This document shows, one piece after another, positions 1 through 12,420 of a stretch of DNA of 64,000 nucleotides. Source of the DNA: Ostrinia nubilalis (Eukaryota; Arthropoda; Insecta; Lepidoptera; Crambidae); the NCBI RefSeq assembly GCF_963855985.1, contig NC_087112.1, forward strand, positions 2,978,501 through 3,042,500, written 5' to 3'. The notes below the pieces were generated by a model. The model searched no databases, was not told the DNA's origin, and worked only from the letters and a program-made list of their open reading frames with translations. A program made the translations under genes and the position numbers. Within the stretch, counting starts at the first letter, position 1; each line of letters opens with the position of its first letter.

Positions 1-605
1 TTGGAGATTTCATACAGCACCATCTTATTTTAAACTAAACATGACGTATATTGATGTCATACAACGTATAATGTTCTTAAATAAGTTGTAAATAAAAACA
101 AATAATTTACTCGATCATTCTCACAAACGTTCCTGTTAAGCGGAATCGAACCAAGAGAGCCTTCAAAAAAGTCTGGTCTTTGTAAAAGTGTTAAAAAAAT
201 GTTTTTTGAGAAAACCCCTGTCCTGCAGATCTCTAAAAGCCTATAAGTACGTATCCTGTCCCCGGCTAGGTCTTTAGTTCGTCACTTAGGGCGCAGCGGA
301 GCGCAAAATGGCGAAATTAGGACCTTCGTAATGGCTGTACAGGGCATACGTTATGTTGTCAACGCTGTGCAGTTGATTTTTATTCGATGTTTGAGGCCTT
401 TTCCTATATTTTTAATGTGATTTTGTATAAAAATAACTAGCTGTGCCTGCGAACTCGTACGCGTGAAAATAGTTTGATCAATATTTCCCTTTTTTGCAAC
501 ATTTTGCTTTACTGCTCCGCCCCTATTGGGTGATGTCCAGGGATCCAACGCAAAAATAATTTTGCAAATCGGACCAATAGTTTCTGAGATTAATATTATA
601 GTATA
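1..605. other. Non-coding AT-rich sequence
   Basis: No supported gene. The stretch has short stop-rich frames only. A small GC-richer patch near 265-320 shows no coding frame. It ends at the TA target site of the foldback element starting at 606. Confidence 0.6.
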
Positions 606-869
606 CAGGGTGTTAGGTAAATGGGTATATGAGCCGACACTAGCCCATGTTAACATGGTCATATAAATAGAATGGTGAAGCCAGAAAATTGATATCTTCA
701 TTTTAATTATTTTATTTTTCATACAAATCGGATTTTATAAAATTAATTTTGTATGAAAATTAAAAAAATTAAAATGATGATATCAAATTTCTGACTTCAC
801 CATACTATTTATATGACTATGTTAACATGGGCTAGTGTCGGCTCATATACCCATTTACCTAACACCCTG
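606..869. mobile_element. Foldback MITE, TA target duplication, CAGGGTG ends
   Basis: The two halves are near-perfect inverted copies. The left arm begins CAGGGTGTTAGGTAAATGGG and the right arm ends with its reverse complement, with pairing across nearly the whole 264 bp apart from a short AT-rich centre near 740. Direct TA dinucleotides flank it at 604-605 and 870-871, as for Tc1/mariner-type elements. It has no coding capacity. A reading frame on the minus strand across its left half is a by-product of the arm. The CAGGGTG terminus is shared with the elements at 28413 and 43869, but the interiors differ. Confidence 0.88.
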
Positions 870-871
870 TA

Positions 872-3800
872 GAATAGATGATTTTAAATAAAAATAAATT
901 TGATTGGAATACACATTTTATGTTGGAGGGGTTTATGGAATCAATGAACGACAGTTTGTGAGGACAGATGGATGTTGCTTACGTCTTCACTTAAAAAAAC
1001 TACTGCATGCATTTTGATGAAACTTTACAAGGCTATAACACAATATCACATAGATTTATTTTTTATACTTAAATAAACCATTATATTAGATAAATCACGT
1101 GGGCGAAGTTTCATTAAGCTTATAACGCAATTTTGTTTTATTGCGACTCAAACGCTACACAAATAGTTTATTAAAACAAACATTATTAAAAACAAAAACA
1201 TCCAAATCAAAGATCTATTAAAAACAAATAGCACTAAGTGTACAAGACATTTTTCCCAGAATCGCCCGAACAAGCCCAGGATCGTCTAGGGGAGGGGGGC
1301 GCAGAATGGCGTTCGTTAGCATCTTTTAATTTCAGCTAATTTTTATCTTGGCGCCGTCGCTTTTTTACTGAGCACAGGCCATTAGCTACCGTGTAGAAAG
1401 CGCAACAATCTTGGTACTTGATTGAAGAAAGTGTTATTTATTTTTTAATACGTCACCGTTAGTTTTTGTTAAGAGACTGCTGGAGTTAGGGAAGCTTGAC
1501 GGTGATTTTGATCAGCTGATTTTTTGGTTGCTATATTGGTTTAGACTAAGTTGGTATGTTTTTATATCATTACCTTAATTTGCTACTCTAAATCTTTAAT
1601 ATTTTCAAATTTCTATATTTTTTTTCTATTAAGCTACGCAACTTTTTAATAATCAACATAAACAAATCAATAATTCCATCGACATTTCTCAAATGCATCA
1701 CTTTTATTTCATAATATTTTTACTTCTGCTATAAAATCTTTAAAAAATAAAGCAAAAATAATTAAAATTGTATTGTTAATTTTCGCTTCAAGTGTCAATC
1801 CGGTAGAGCGCAGTATTCGAAACGAAGAAATCTAATTTTTAGCAAGTTTTTCTCTTATTCCGCTCCTCGGGGCGCCTGTTCCCGCCAATTTGTGTGTTTG
1901 TCAAAAATTAACCTTAAAATGTACACTTTTTTACAAGCTTTTATTTTGCTTTGCAATTCAAATTTGAAATGGGAAGGTAAATGTTGTTTAATTTTTTAAG
2001 TAACATTTTTGAAGTTTATTCAATAATTTTACTAAGTAAGTAAAATGTATTAATTAACAAAATTAGAAACATTTCTAAAGTATTTAGTGACTTTATGCGT
2101 TTTTTTAACGAGTAGGTTATAAGTCCTGACTTTCTAAACTTGCATTTGGCGTCTGATATTGCTCAATATTTAAACATAACATGTACCTACGTAAAGTACC
2201 TATGACATATACATTACAAAACCTCTGCACGACAGAGTTAAAAAACCCATAAAACCCTTGCACAACCCGTTGTAAAAAGTTGCCCATCAAAAAAGGTTGT
2301 AAAACAAAAAAGTTAAATATTCAAAATTCGTAAGCAGGTGTAAGAGGTGGTCGAAAAAACCATTTTTACGAGCACCTCGAAGTTTTCTAATAATGTCGCA
2401 GCCTCAACGTTAATTGCAAAATAAATTTCCCAGTTTCCCGCCAAAAAACCGGCCGCGATGAGTTACGGCAAAAAACAAGCGAAAGAAATATCCACCGCTT
2501 TAGTGGGGCCGTATTTGTATAGCGGACACGAAATCTAGCTAAAAACTTGGGAAATGTAAATTTTATCGTGTTAAAAATGTTTTCAGTAGAGTTGATACAA
2601 GATACTAAATCCTGTATGTTATTTAGTTGCATATTTTGAGTAATTTCTTATTATTATTTAACATTTGTTTTGCTTATTTTAAAATAATTTTCTTTTTATT
2701 TTGAATGAAATATTTTTTCTTTTATTGCATTTGTTTTTCATTACGTATCAAATTAAAATATTGTGTCTAGAGACTGTGACTAATATTTTTAATTAATTAA
2801 TTTAGCTGATTTTAAATTTTATATTACAGAAATGAGGTTCATGAACGTTACTTTTATGAAATTGCTCTGGAGTGTCGTAAAAGTGGTTCGCGTTATGAAT
2901 ACGTCCGAAAAGGGTTGAAGAAAATGATAAAAGATCGGGGAAAAGTGAGAAAAATCGAGACCGCGCTGGTGTGGCGAGCTCATAACGTTATATCTCCTCA
3001 AATTTACAGCAGGGCTACCGGTTAAGTGGGAGGTTTGTAAAAAGGGGTTTGTTGTTCGGACATTAAGAGAAGTTAGTTTAAAAATTTACAAGCTTCTTGT
3101 TTTTTTATGTTTCGTATTTTTTTTAAATAAGTTTATATTTTATTTTGTTTAGAGTTAAGTTTGCCTTAGTTTAAAAAAAATCTGTTTATTGTAAATTAAG
3201 ATGATTTTTTTTGCCTTAATTTTTATTCTACTTAGTGGTAGAAAACTAGAGAAAACCGATTTAGCTAAGAAGTTAATGTGTAAAATTGTATGTTTATAAA
3301 GTTACTGTAAGTATTTCTAGTAACTTAAAATAGTTTAATTTACTTCTGAATAAATAATTTTAGAAGCTTTAAGTTTAAATAGTCATCAATAACATTACTA
3401 ATGGAAATACCTAAATGCTCTATTAGCCGCGACATATTATGGCTCTCTGTGAGATTTTATTTAAACTCTTTTGAAACATTTTATAAATTCGTAACACGCA
3501 GATTCATTCTTATTTCACAAATTAAAATTGTATTTTCTAATACAATTTCCGAGAAAAATGACTTTTCATTCTAATACCAGCCCTAATAGCTTTTATGATA
3601 CAACTATAAGAAAAGTCTCGCTATGAGACAATCTTTCTGAACCTATTAAGTTCGAAAGCCTTTCGGTCATTAAACCGGTTTTTATAAACGTCCTCGCTAC
3701 GGACAATTTTTCGTCCCCCCAACACTTTTCTTAATTACCGCACCTCCCCTCAACCACCCCCCTTGTAACAAGATGTTACTCGAACTCGTCTAAAAAAACA

Positions 3801-6786
3801 ATTTCTTTCGCTTCAACCTTTCACGAGTTCAAAAAAAGAACGATTTAAAAAGTATTCACTCCAGTCGGCACTCAAAAGAACCGCACATCTAACTCTGGCC
3901 ATAAACTACTCAACAACACTTTGAATCCTTCGTCCATCATTAAAAACATTTTTAAAACAATATTTATAAAGACACCGCACAGCAAAAAGTTGGGACAACG
4001 CAATTGATTTACTATCGCAAAAACGAAAGTTTAAAAATCGAACCGAAAAAAGGTACTGGCTGGAAATAAATTTGGGAATAAAGAATAAAAAGACACGCAT
4101 GTCTCGGGCGGACGGCGGACGTCAAAATCGTCTCAATTTCGAACGGAAAAACAATTGGGATTTGAATTTTAAATTCGGAACGCGGTCATAGCGGGCGGAT
4201 TTTTTCGGAAAGCGGTCCGATAATAAATCTGGAAGCAATAACTATAAATTCATTGCGATCGACATGCAAATGTTGGGGATTTTTTTCGACAACGTATCAA
4301 GTACTTTTGTTGTCGGACAGCGCTGAGTGGAGTCGAAATGGGCTCGTTTGTTTTTAGTGTCCATACTTAGTAAGTGACAAGGAAGTGGCTGCACTTAGGA
4401 ATAAACACATTGTACCTACATAAGTATGTAGTATATGTACTAAGATGGTATCATCATCAAGTATGTATCTAAGACAGCAATAAATACAATAGCACTTTTT
4501 TTTATAAAATACATTATTTTTGTTTCATGAAATCTTATTAATAGCTACTAGTTTTTAGGGTCTTTTACTCACTTTTTAGTTATTTTTGTTCATCATAATA
4601 TATTTATAGTAGTTTTACACCAGGAAACCTTATGTAACTCAAAAATTATCCAAATAAAGTAAGTAATTAGTGAATAAATAGATTACTGCTCTTACGGGTG
4701 ATATTTCCGCAGAAACTAGAACTCGTAAACTCGGTTACAACTTAGCCTAAAGAAATATTTAAATGAGTTTAGATACTTAGTTGATTAAATCGATAGTTAA
4801 ATCAAAATAACACGATTAATGAAACCGTACCTCAACAATATTTCAAGTTAAACTTTATTGTAATTAACTCAATGTAAATGTAATATTTTGTTCAATTTCT
4901 GGTAATAAATGTTTTAATAATATCAAATTGCGGTCTTTGTAGTGATAGCAATTTGAGTAGTTTTTTTTTCTTGTTATTAAATAATATTTTATGTTTTTTA
5001 TTAACAATTAAAAAACTATTATTCACTGAAAACTTCACGTTAGTCTGTATTGTTTAGCTAAGTTTATTTAAATTTTTCCTTATCACTATAGCGAGACAAG
5101 GCATGAGCTTGGCTCTCTTTCTCTCTATTTTATCATTAACTGAAGTATTTAAAAAAACATGTGTTTAAAGCGACTCCACGCCACAGTTGTCCTTTACTTC
5201 AAAAGATCAAGTACGCGATCCAGCACAAAGAGTGCAGTTTTTATTCGCCGTGTACTTTCCGTTGGTGCTTTTTTTACTATTTTTTACCCGCACCTGTGCT
5301 TTTCGTTACATTGTTTACTAGCTTTTTGGTGCTGGCCGAACTTTTTAAGCTTCTTTGGGACTTTTTGGAGCTTTTTCGATGATAGACTTGTTTGGAGATT
5401 GGAATAAGGTGTCTGGACTGTCAGAGAGATGATTCTCTTCTGTGTGTAGTTTATATAAGATGTTTTAATTTATTTTTGTACAGAATTTTGGTAGGTATAT
5501 ATTAGGTGGATTATGTAAATAGGGATTTTTAAATTCTTGATAGCATTATTATTCGAAGTCCATATTTTGCAAAATTAAATATCAGTATACAGTTTAATGC
5601 AAAAGAGATTTTCCTTGAAAACTAACTTCCATCCTATAATGAGCTCACTAGATAATTCTCTTCTTTGTTAGGTTTCTACTTGAAAAACTTGCGTGGTAGT
5701 TAACGTTTCAATACTTGCGCCATTTTTTGTTAAAAAAAAATATTGTTTGAATTTCGAATTTTCGAACATTGATTCGCGTCTCAAAAATTTAAAGGCAGCC
5801 CTATCAAATGCAGATGTTGCACAAAATGCGCTTACACATCACTTCCTGAATCGCTCCACCTTGTATGCAGATGGTCAATTCCTTCGCCTGTTTAAAAAAT
5901 ATAAAAAAATCTCGATAAAATAAATTGTTAACACGCCCCTAGCGCCTTTATCGGACATTTTTTATCTTAATCGACTCTATGCGAAAATGTTACCTAATGA
6001 ATATGCAAATTATAGATCGCACTAGATACTTTATAGTTCCTGTTTAAAAAGTTCTTATCTGACCGCTTAGTGTTTCCTTCGCCACCCGCAGCTATGTTGT
6101 TTTGATTAAAATCTTGTGAAAAAAACATAACCCTCGTGTTTTGCAGTCGGGTAAAAAGTGTGTGGTAAACTAAAATGCTATGAAAACTCACCTTAAAATT
6201 AAATATTGAGTGATTGGTTTGTAACCAATACCCCGTTTCGGTAACGCGTTTCAGCGATTGCGTTGAGTTCGAATTACTTTTCAAGTCGCTTAACTTTTAT
6301 GCCTTTGCATTTTAAATTAATAATTAAAAAAAAACTGTGTCATCAATAAAAAAAATAACTGTGTCATCAACAAAAAGGTCATCAATAAAAAAATATGGAA
6401 ACCAAACCGCGAAGACGAAAAAAACAAAAGAACAACAAAAGTTCAAATTCAAATTCGAAAATCGAACTCCGGCAGCCGCCGCCGCGCGTTCCGTTTCTTT
6501 GGAAGATGACAATACGCATTGAAACAGGTGCCAACTCACTCGCTGCAGTGTGGACCAGCATTCTTCTAGCGTGCGCTCGCTGATGCTTTGCCCCGAGCGC
6601 GCCTGTTGCTGTGGAACGGAACGCGGTTTTATTATGACGTAATGGGGACGTTTTTTTGTAAAATGACGATGTTTTTTTAAGAGCACAGATTGCATAATTC
6701 GCAAAAAAAAAAGAAATTGCATGAAAATAAGGTCTCTACAATCAATTTTAGATTTGATGATACCTCGTATCGTGTCATAACTTTAA
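872..6786. other. Long non-coding AT-rich stretch
   Basis: No exon could be supported. The stretch has many A and T runs and frequent stops in all frames. Locally GC-richer patches (about 4080-4340 and 6460-6660, the latter with GCC-type triplets and a TGACGTAA site near 6635) have short open frames, but no family resemblance or matching splice pair that I can defend. It is probably intron or intergenic DNA, and degraded repeats may be present that cannot be recognised by eye. Confidence 0.5.
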
Positions 6787-6905
6787 GGCTGGGTTGCACC
6801 ATCTTTCTTTAACTATTGCAAACGTCAAAAGTCTGTCAAATTCCAAATAAAAAACACCGGTTATTGGTAGAGTTACGGTTCAAGTAAGGTGGTACAAACT
6901 CAGCC
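6787..6905. mobile_element. Small MITE, GGCTGGGTTGCACC family
   Basis: About 119 bp with imperfect inverted ends GGCTGGGTTGCACCATCTT and its complement (here mutated to GGTACAAACTCAGCC). Other copies in this window are at 26049-26164, 34089-34194, 56783-56900 and, in part, 51898 and 54270. The central block contains the shared words GTCAAA and ACCGGTTA. The 34089 copy has a clear TTA duplication, pointing to a PIF/Harbinger-type MITE. Confidence 0.8.
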
Positions 6906-7319
6906 TAAGTGACGTACTTAGACTCATGTCTAACTTACGTAACGTTTTTTATAAAAAAAAAAGAACAATCAAAACAAAATACAAATAAAAAACCAAGGCA
7001 AAACAAACTCTTTAACAGTTTAAAGTATCTTGTAGATCATAAGTTAAAACAACTTATCCTTTCATCGTCATTTTACAAAAAGTGTTATAATTAAGCGTTA
7101 AGTTACAAAGAAGAGGTGAGTAATGAATAAAGATTAGCTCAACACATGTGTTAGTAAATGCTCGCTAATTTAGTAAAATGATGGATTCACGCATGAATTA
7201 TTGAGAGATATACATGAGAAAACTTAAGCTTTTTTACTTAGGCACTTTTTTCCGCGGCCGCGATTTTTTTGCATTTACGTCAATACAGTGGACTCTATCA
7301 TGTTTTTTTAAACTCCAAG

Positions 7320-7443
7320 GGCCTTGTTACAAAAAGTTAAACACATGTTGAACATTTGTTTAAAGTGACATATTATAGTATTAGAAATGTGATTTTAAAC
7401 AAGTACCTATTTAACGTATGTTTAACTTTTTTGTAATAAGGCC
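7320..7443. mobile_element. Hairpin element (MITE-like), GGCCTTGTTAC ends
   Basis: Inverted repeats GGCCTTGTTACAAAAAGTTA (left) and TAACTTTTTTGTAATAAGGCC (right, shown to its outer end) enclose about 75 bp of AT-rich DNA. No clear target duplication was seen. It lies 3 bp from a second hairpin at 7447-7559. Confidence 0.65.
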
Positions 7444-7446
7444 ACG

Positions 7447-7559
7447 TTTTTTATTCCAGTCAATAAATTTTTTTTCTTCGTTTTAAAAAGTTTTATTAAT
7501 CGTTTTAAATGAAAGAAAGAAAATGGTTAAAGTGATAATTTTTTGACTGGAATAAAAAA
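7447..7559. repeat. Second hairpin, TTATTCCAGTCAA arms
   Basis: Inverted arms TTTTTTATTCCAGTCAA and TTTTTTGACTGGAATAAAAA flank about 75 bp of AT-rich sequence. It directly follows the hairpin ending at 7443. It could be an independent MITE or part of one composite element. Confidence 0.6.
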
Positions 7560-8250
7560 GCATAGTATAGAACTTAGTAGAAGAAGATAGAGCACGCAAG
7601 AAGAAACACAAGAAGAAAATATAGAGCCCACTGTAATTGTAACACAGTAGAAACTTCAGCAGTTTTCATTAACCTGTTTTTAAATGTATAATTTCAGACA
7701 TTACGTAAGCGATTACAATATAGGTAAATTACGTGATAACAGCTTCAAAACTGAATGTGTTAATTATTTGAATTTTCCTTCTGAATCATCACAGTTCGAC
7801 TTTATGTTTATTAGATAATTTATTAAAGAATACGCATTATAGTTTAGTAAACTGAATATACCTATGCTTAAATTAATTTTAGTTGATGGTTTAATTAAAT
7901 GATGAAAAATCATTCTCCAATGGAATCCTATTCAGTTCGGGCTTGAGTTATTGAAACACATTCATGGAAAATATTTTTTAACTTTCTTTAAATACCTTAT
8001 TTTTGAAAAATTTTGTGTCAAGAGACCACTTTTCAAACTCTACTTAGGTAGGTATAAAATTGTAACGACTGTTGCAATTTAATAGGTACCCTGTATGTAT
8101 TAGTTTCATTATATCTTATAGCTATGACTTTCTTAGAATAGAAGCAGCTATAAAAGTCATGTAAATCATTTTAAACGTCTAACTAATCCAACAAACATTA
8201 AAATCCCCGAAAACTGCTCAAGTTTCCCTACCGAAGTGGTGAAAGAAAGA

Positions 8251-8304
8251 AAAAATAATTACATCAATATTGAGGCTATTCAGGAAATTTACCAAAGCGA
8301 ATGG
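8251..8304. repeat. Dispersed repeat, copy 1
   Basis: Shares AAAAAATAATTACATC-ATATT and ..AAATTTACCA-GC-AATGGCA with 9922-9980. Both copies are followed by GC-richer DNA carrying CTGCTG-type triplets. The family is unknown. Confidence 0.55.
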
Positions 8305-8383
8305 CAACATCGTGTTCCGGTCGCCAGGGCCTTCCCCGGTCGGCGACTGCTGCGGCTGCGTGCAACAAACATGGCGGTCAAAA

Positions 8384-8543
8384 TTGTGGGTATTTTGGTA
8401 AAATAACGACCGTTATTGTGGGTGTTTTGGAAAAAAAACGAACGCTGTTGCGGGTGTTTTGGAAAAATAACGGACTTTGTTGCGGGTGTTTTGGAAAAAT
8501 AACGACCGTTATTGTGGGTGTTTTGGAAAAATTACAACTGCTA
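8384..8543. repeat. Minisatellite, five 32-bp units
   Basis: Five tandem units of exactly 32 bp, with consensus core TTGTGGGTGTTTTGGAAAAA followed by TAACGACCGTTA. Substitutions occur in units 2, 3 and 5. The unit is not a multiple of three, so the open frame running through it (8301-8612) changes meaning in each unit and is unlikely to be a protein. Unit boundaries were counted by eye. Confidence 0.85.
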
Positions 8544-11500
8544 GGGCTCGCTCCCACAGGTTTCGTGAGATCCAGTAATCGGGACTGTCGCAAAACTGGA
8601 CTGTCGTGTTAATATTTGTGTTTAAAATTAGAATTTCAAATTCGAACATTCGAACGTATCGGTTTTTTCCGGCACACTGCAAACGGAATGTTTGTGTGAA
8701 TGTTAATATTAAAACAGTAAGTATACTAATAAACGGGATCCTGCAAAAAACGGGATATCGCCGTGGGAACTAGCCCTTACTTATGTGGGATTTGACGATT
8801 GACTTTTGCCCGAAAATGTGGGTGACGTTTGTAATGTTAATTGTTATACATAACATGCAACTATGTTATCTCATGCAAGTGACTGAATGGTTTTAATGAG
8901 AAAAATAAACATTGTTTAAACTATGATAATAAGCTACTCTAATTTTGTATGTAGGATGATATTATGCTTTAGGAGATGACTAGTAGTGACCAAGAAATAA
9001 TTGATAAATCCCCGCAAATATTACAAATAATACGCATAATTTATACATAATACTTATGCAACATGGTCTTGACAACTATGACCCAAAAACCATGATAGTA
9101 TTACAGTTAAAGATAAACCAAAATCGACAAAATTTTGCAGCGAAGAATAAACGCGCGGCGACAAATTTCAGTTTTCATATTCGTATTCGTTTATTATCTA
9201 CTAAAAATAATTTAGGTATTATGTTAAAAGTAGGTACTGTAAAACACGATCATTATTGACTGGTAAAAACATAATGGAATTACCTTTATAACGGTCGTGT
9301 TAGCAAAATACATAACTAAATCTCCGATTACATTTGAGGGGAAAAACCAATGTTTTCTATTTCATCCACATTGTATGTGATGTAAGAACTAAGACTTTCC
9401 ATTTGTTCTATTTTCAAATTGCCAGTTTTGTTGATCTTGCCAATTGAGTTGTGAAATTTTAAACAATGTGTTACTTTGATTCTTAAAACACTAAGTACAT
9501 TTACTTAGCTGTAAGTATTTAAGTTCGTTTTGTTTAAGTCCATTTTAAAATTAATTGGAATTTAAAACATAAACTCAAATGTTAAAAGTGTCAATTATGA
9601 TAAGTCTAGGCAAAATGGTAATTCATTTATTAAACTTAGTACTAAACTAGTACCTATTTCTAAATGGTTTCTACTAAATTAAGTACATAGCTATCTACTG
9701 TTAAAATAACGAGAAAACAAAATCTAAAAAAATATTGTTCCATTCGAAAAAATAATTAATACAACCGAAAAAAGAACACTCAAAATCAACGCTGCATGCA
9801 GTTACAAAATAAACAAAAATCAAGTGCATGCAAAATTGTTACGGCGGTCGCGTGCGAAAACCGTGTAAGTGTAAAAAAAACTCAAAAAATCACGTGACAC
9901 ACATTGAAGTAGTGAGGATGAAAAAATAATTACATCGATATTATTGAGTGAGGACAGTAAATTTACCAGTGCAAATGGCACGAGCGACCTCTCGCTCATG
10001 GTGGAGTCCGCCGATGGTGATTGCTGCTGTTGCTGTTTCGTTCCAATGCGGCGTGAAAAAAAGAGATGGTGCATCTTAGATTATATGCCTAACTTCAATA
10101 AGTAGGTACCTAGGTATCTAAATCCAGCTATTATTTTGTAAACAAAAAAATAGATATTTTTTAACAACCTTTCTAGTCCTAATTAGCTACAAGAGGTATT
10201 TGGCTTTTGTGAATGATTGATTTTTTTGAGTTTCACAGTACTTTTTAAAAGTTTCAATTTGTTATGAGAATATTTTTTCCGCGGATAACAAACGACATTC
10301 ACTATTTTGATTACAAACCCTTGACTCAACAGCGGGACGATATTAATAAATCAAAATTTTAATTAACCGTTATTTAAAAAACGGTAACCACAAAAGCGCA
10401 ACTACTTCACAGCGACGAACCGTTAAATCTCTATTTACGAAAAAAAACTTTTGAATACGAAACATGACTATCAAAACCGGTTCCTTGTTCAAACAATTTT
10501 TAAAACAAAAAAAATCGTAAAGAGAACAGATTCGCAGCAACAAATAACTGTCAACACCCCTTCCGTGAAACAAAGCGGGGCCAAAAAAATTAAAAATAAA
10601 ATCACAATGAGCCCCTAATCCGTGCCGTGGGAAATAGACAAATGCAAGGTGAGCGAATCCGAAACTAATTTAAAAAGTAATATTCTTTCATCTTCTGTTT
10701 TTAAAATTTGAATTAATGTCAGCCATTGCAGTTCCATTGTTTTTAATGCTCATTCTTCCGTCTTAGTTTGAATTACGAACGCGCATTGTTTTGTTTTTCG
10801 ATACCGACGTTCCTTTTTACGGCCAATTGGTTTTTAAAATTACACACGGACGAACGGAAGAAAAGAGTAAACATTAGCTCAAAATAAAAGTAATCGGGAA
10901 CCGGAACGTCACCAATAAAATAATAATGCCATATGTCGAAAACAAACATTTGGTGAAAGAAATCGAAAACGCCGACAAGTTGATCACGGGCTAATACAGA
11001 AATAATAGAATTATCACGGATTATTGTAATTTACATATCCTTTGTGAGACCGGATGCGACGTAAGGACAAAAACGATTTAATAATAAGTTTGACTCCAAG
11101 GCCTTTAACCCTTCTTGCTAACAAAAGCTTTACAATATGTTGCCGTGTTTCTTATCCTTTTTTTTTAAAGAAGGGATCATTCAAATTTGGAACTGGTTTG
11201 AGAACGTTAATATCTTGAGGTCAGTTCGTCAAGATTCTCCGTTGAAGTAACACGTTGATTTTATTTTAAATAATTTTAATTTTTACACACATTTTTTTCT
11301 GAACTAGACGATTTATACCACACAGCTCTTGTTCAGTAAGTTATCTTAATTTTCCTAAGTGATAAAACGAGAAAAATTACGGAATATCAAGTAATTTGAG
11401 GTACTTATAAGGTAATTCTAAATATAAACTAGATTACATCAGCGGAACGGTAAGTTGTTGTTGTGATACGGCGATGCCGTCGAACGAGTTTTTGTTAGTA

Positions 11501-11832
11501 CACGCGCCAAATCTTTATTATGTATACACATTTTTAATGCAAAAATAACTTTTTTAGGATTTTCTAAATAATATTTTTTGATATTTCACATTTTTAGAAT
11601 TTTTCCCAAAAAATTCAAACTATCAAAAATCATTGTTTTTTCCAGAAACAAATCGCATTTGATTTCAGAACCGACTGAAAACTCAACACTTGTAAAATCC
11701 TAACTTCAAAAATAATTTTCAATTCAATATTTACATCCAATATTCTTTAAAACTCCAAGAAACTACGGCTTCTTCCTATTTAATTTTCATTCCCTAACAG
11801 CACAAATTTCGTCAACAAAAAAAATCACTCAC
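8544..11832. other. Non-coding AT-rich stretch
   Basis: Apart from the repeat at 9922-9980, no gene or element is recognised. If the exon at 11833-12420 is real, this is the first 3.3 kb of the intron downstream of it on the minus strand. No downstream exon was recognised here or in the remaining lower coordinates. Confidence 0.5.
9922..9980. repeat. Dispersed repeat, copy 2
   Basis: Second copy of the repeat at 8251-8304, with the same AAAAAATAATTACATC start and the TTTACCA..AATGGCA end. It is followed by CTGCTGTTGCTG triplets. Confidence 0.55.
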
Positions 11833-12420
11833 CTGAATTTCGTTGACCAGTTTCTCCGTCATGATCTTGTGGTCCGGCGTCGGAGGCGGCTGCGGCGTGG
11901 GCGGCGTGGGCCCCGGCGGGTGCTCCGGCGGCGCCTCCGCGGCCGGCGAGCCGGGCCGGCTGCGCGCCCAGAAGTCCTGCATCTTGAACTGCCGCTGGGC
12001 CTCCGCCTGCAGCGCCGGAATGTGCAGCGACAGCGGCGCCGCTCGCAGGTCCAGCGCGCTGCCCGCCGCCGCCGCCTCCCCACCCTCAGCCGCCGTCATC
12101 TTGAAGGAGTTCTGCAGCCAGCTCGCCACGAAGCTGTCCTCCTCCTTCGGCGGCTCCAGCAGCCGCGGAAACGGCGGCGCGGCGCTCCCCTCAAACGCGC
12201 CCTCGCCGCCGACCTGGTCACTCTCCTCCGCTATTTTCGGAACTTTCGCCTCCCTCGGTGAGCCCTCCTCTAACGCTTCCGTCTTCCGATACTCATGGAG
12301 GTCCCGGTACCTCTCCTGAAGCGCTAGGGATATGTTCTCATTGAAGTATTTCAACATGAATTCCAGCTTCGGGCGTACCGTCACAACCGAGTCATGCGAC
12401 GCGACCGCAGCACTCGCGTC
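11833..12420 (-). CDS. Internal coding exon of an unidentified gene (196 codons)
   Basis: Seen: an open frame on the minus strand of 588 bp, exactly 196 codons. It runs from just after a pyrimidine-rich acceptor (TCTCTCTTGCAG, ending at 12421) to a consensus donor (CAG|GTGAGT, exon end 11833), both in phase 0. Composition is far more GC-rich than the surroundings. The first ~50 residues look structured: a predicted amphipathic helix around KLEFMLKYFNENISLALQER is followed by charged sequence. Later parts are low-complexity: acidic/Ala-Gly stretches, an LDLR-type motif near residue 133 that faintly resembles CtBP-binding motifs, and a proline-rich run near residues 168-183. Near the end is a second helix-like stretch, KIMTEKLVNEIQ. 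The same frame is open upstream to an ATG at 12624, so a first exon with that start is an alternative. No catalytic or DNA-binding domain is visible. The family is not recognised. Composition and extreme intron length suggest a developmental regulator (inference). Eip93F/Mblk-1-like cofactors were considered, but nothing here proves that. Confidence 0.72.

Noticed and set aside
6324..6722. Open frames on both strands in a GC-richer patch
   Set aside because: Low-complexity lysine/asparagine or phenylalanine runs, no homology recognised and no convincing splice pair.
8301..8612. Open frame through the 32-bp minisatellite
   Set aside because: The unit length is not divisible by three, so the repeated DNA gives different peptides. 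Openness is due to low complexity.
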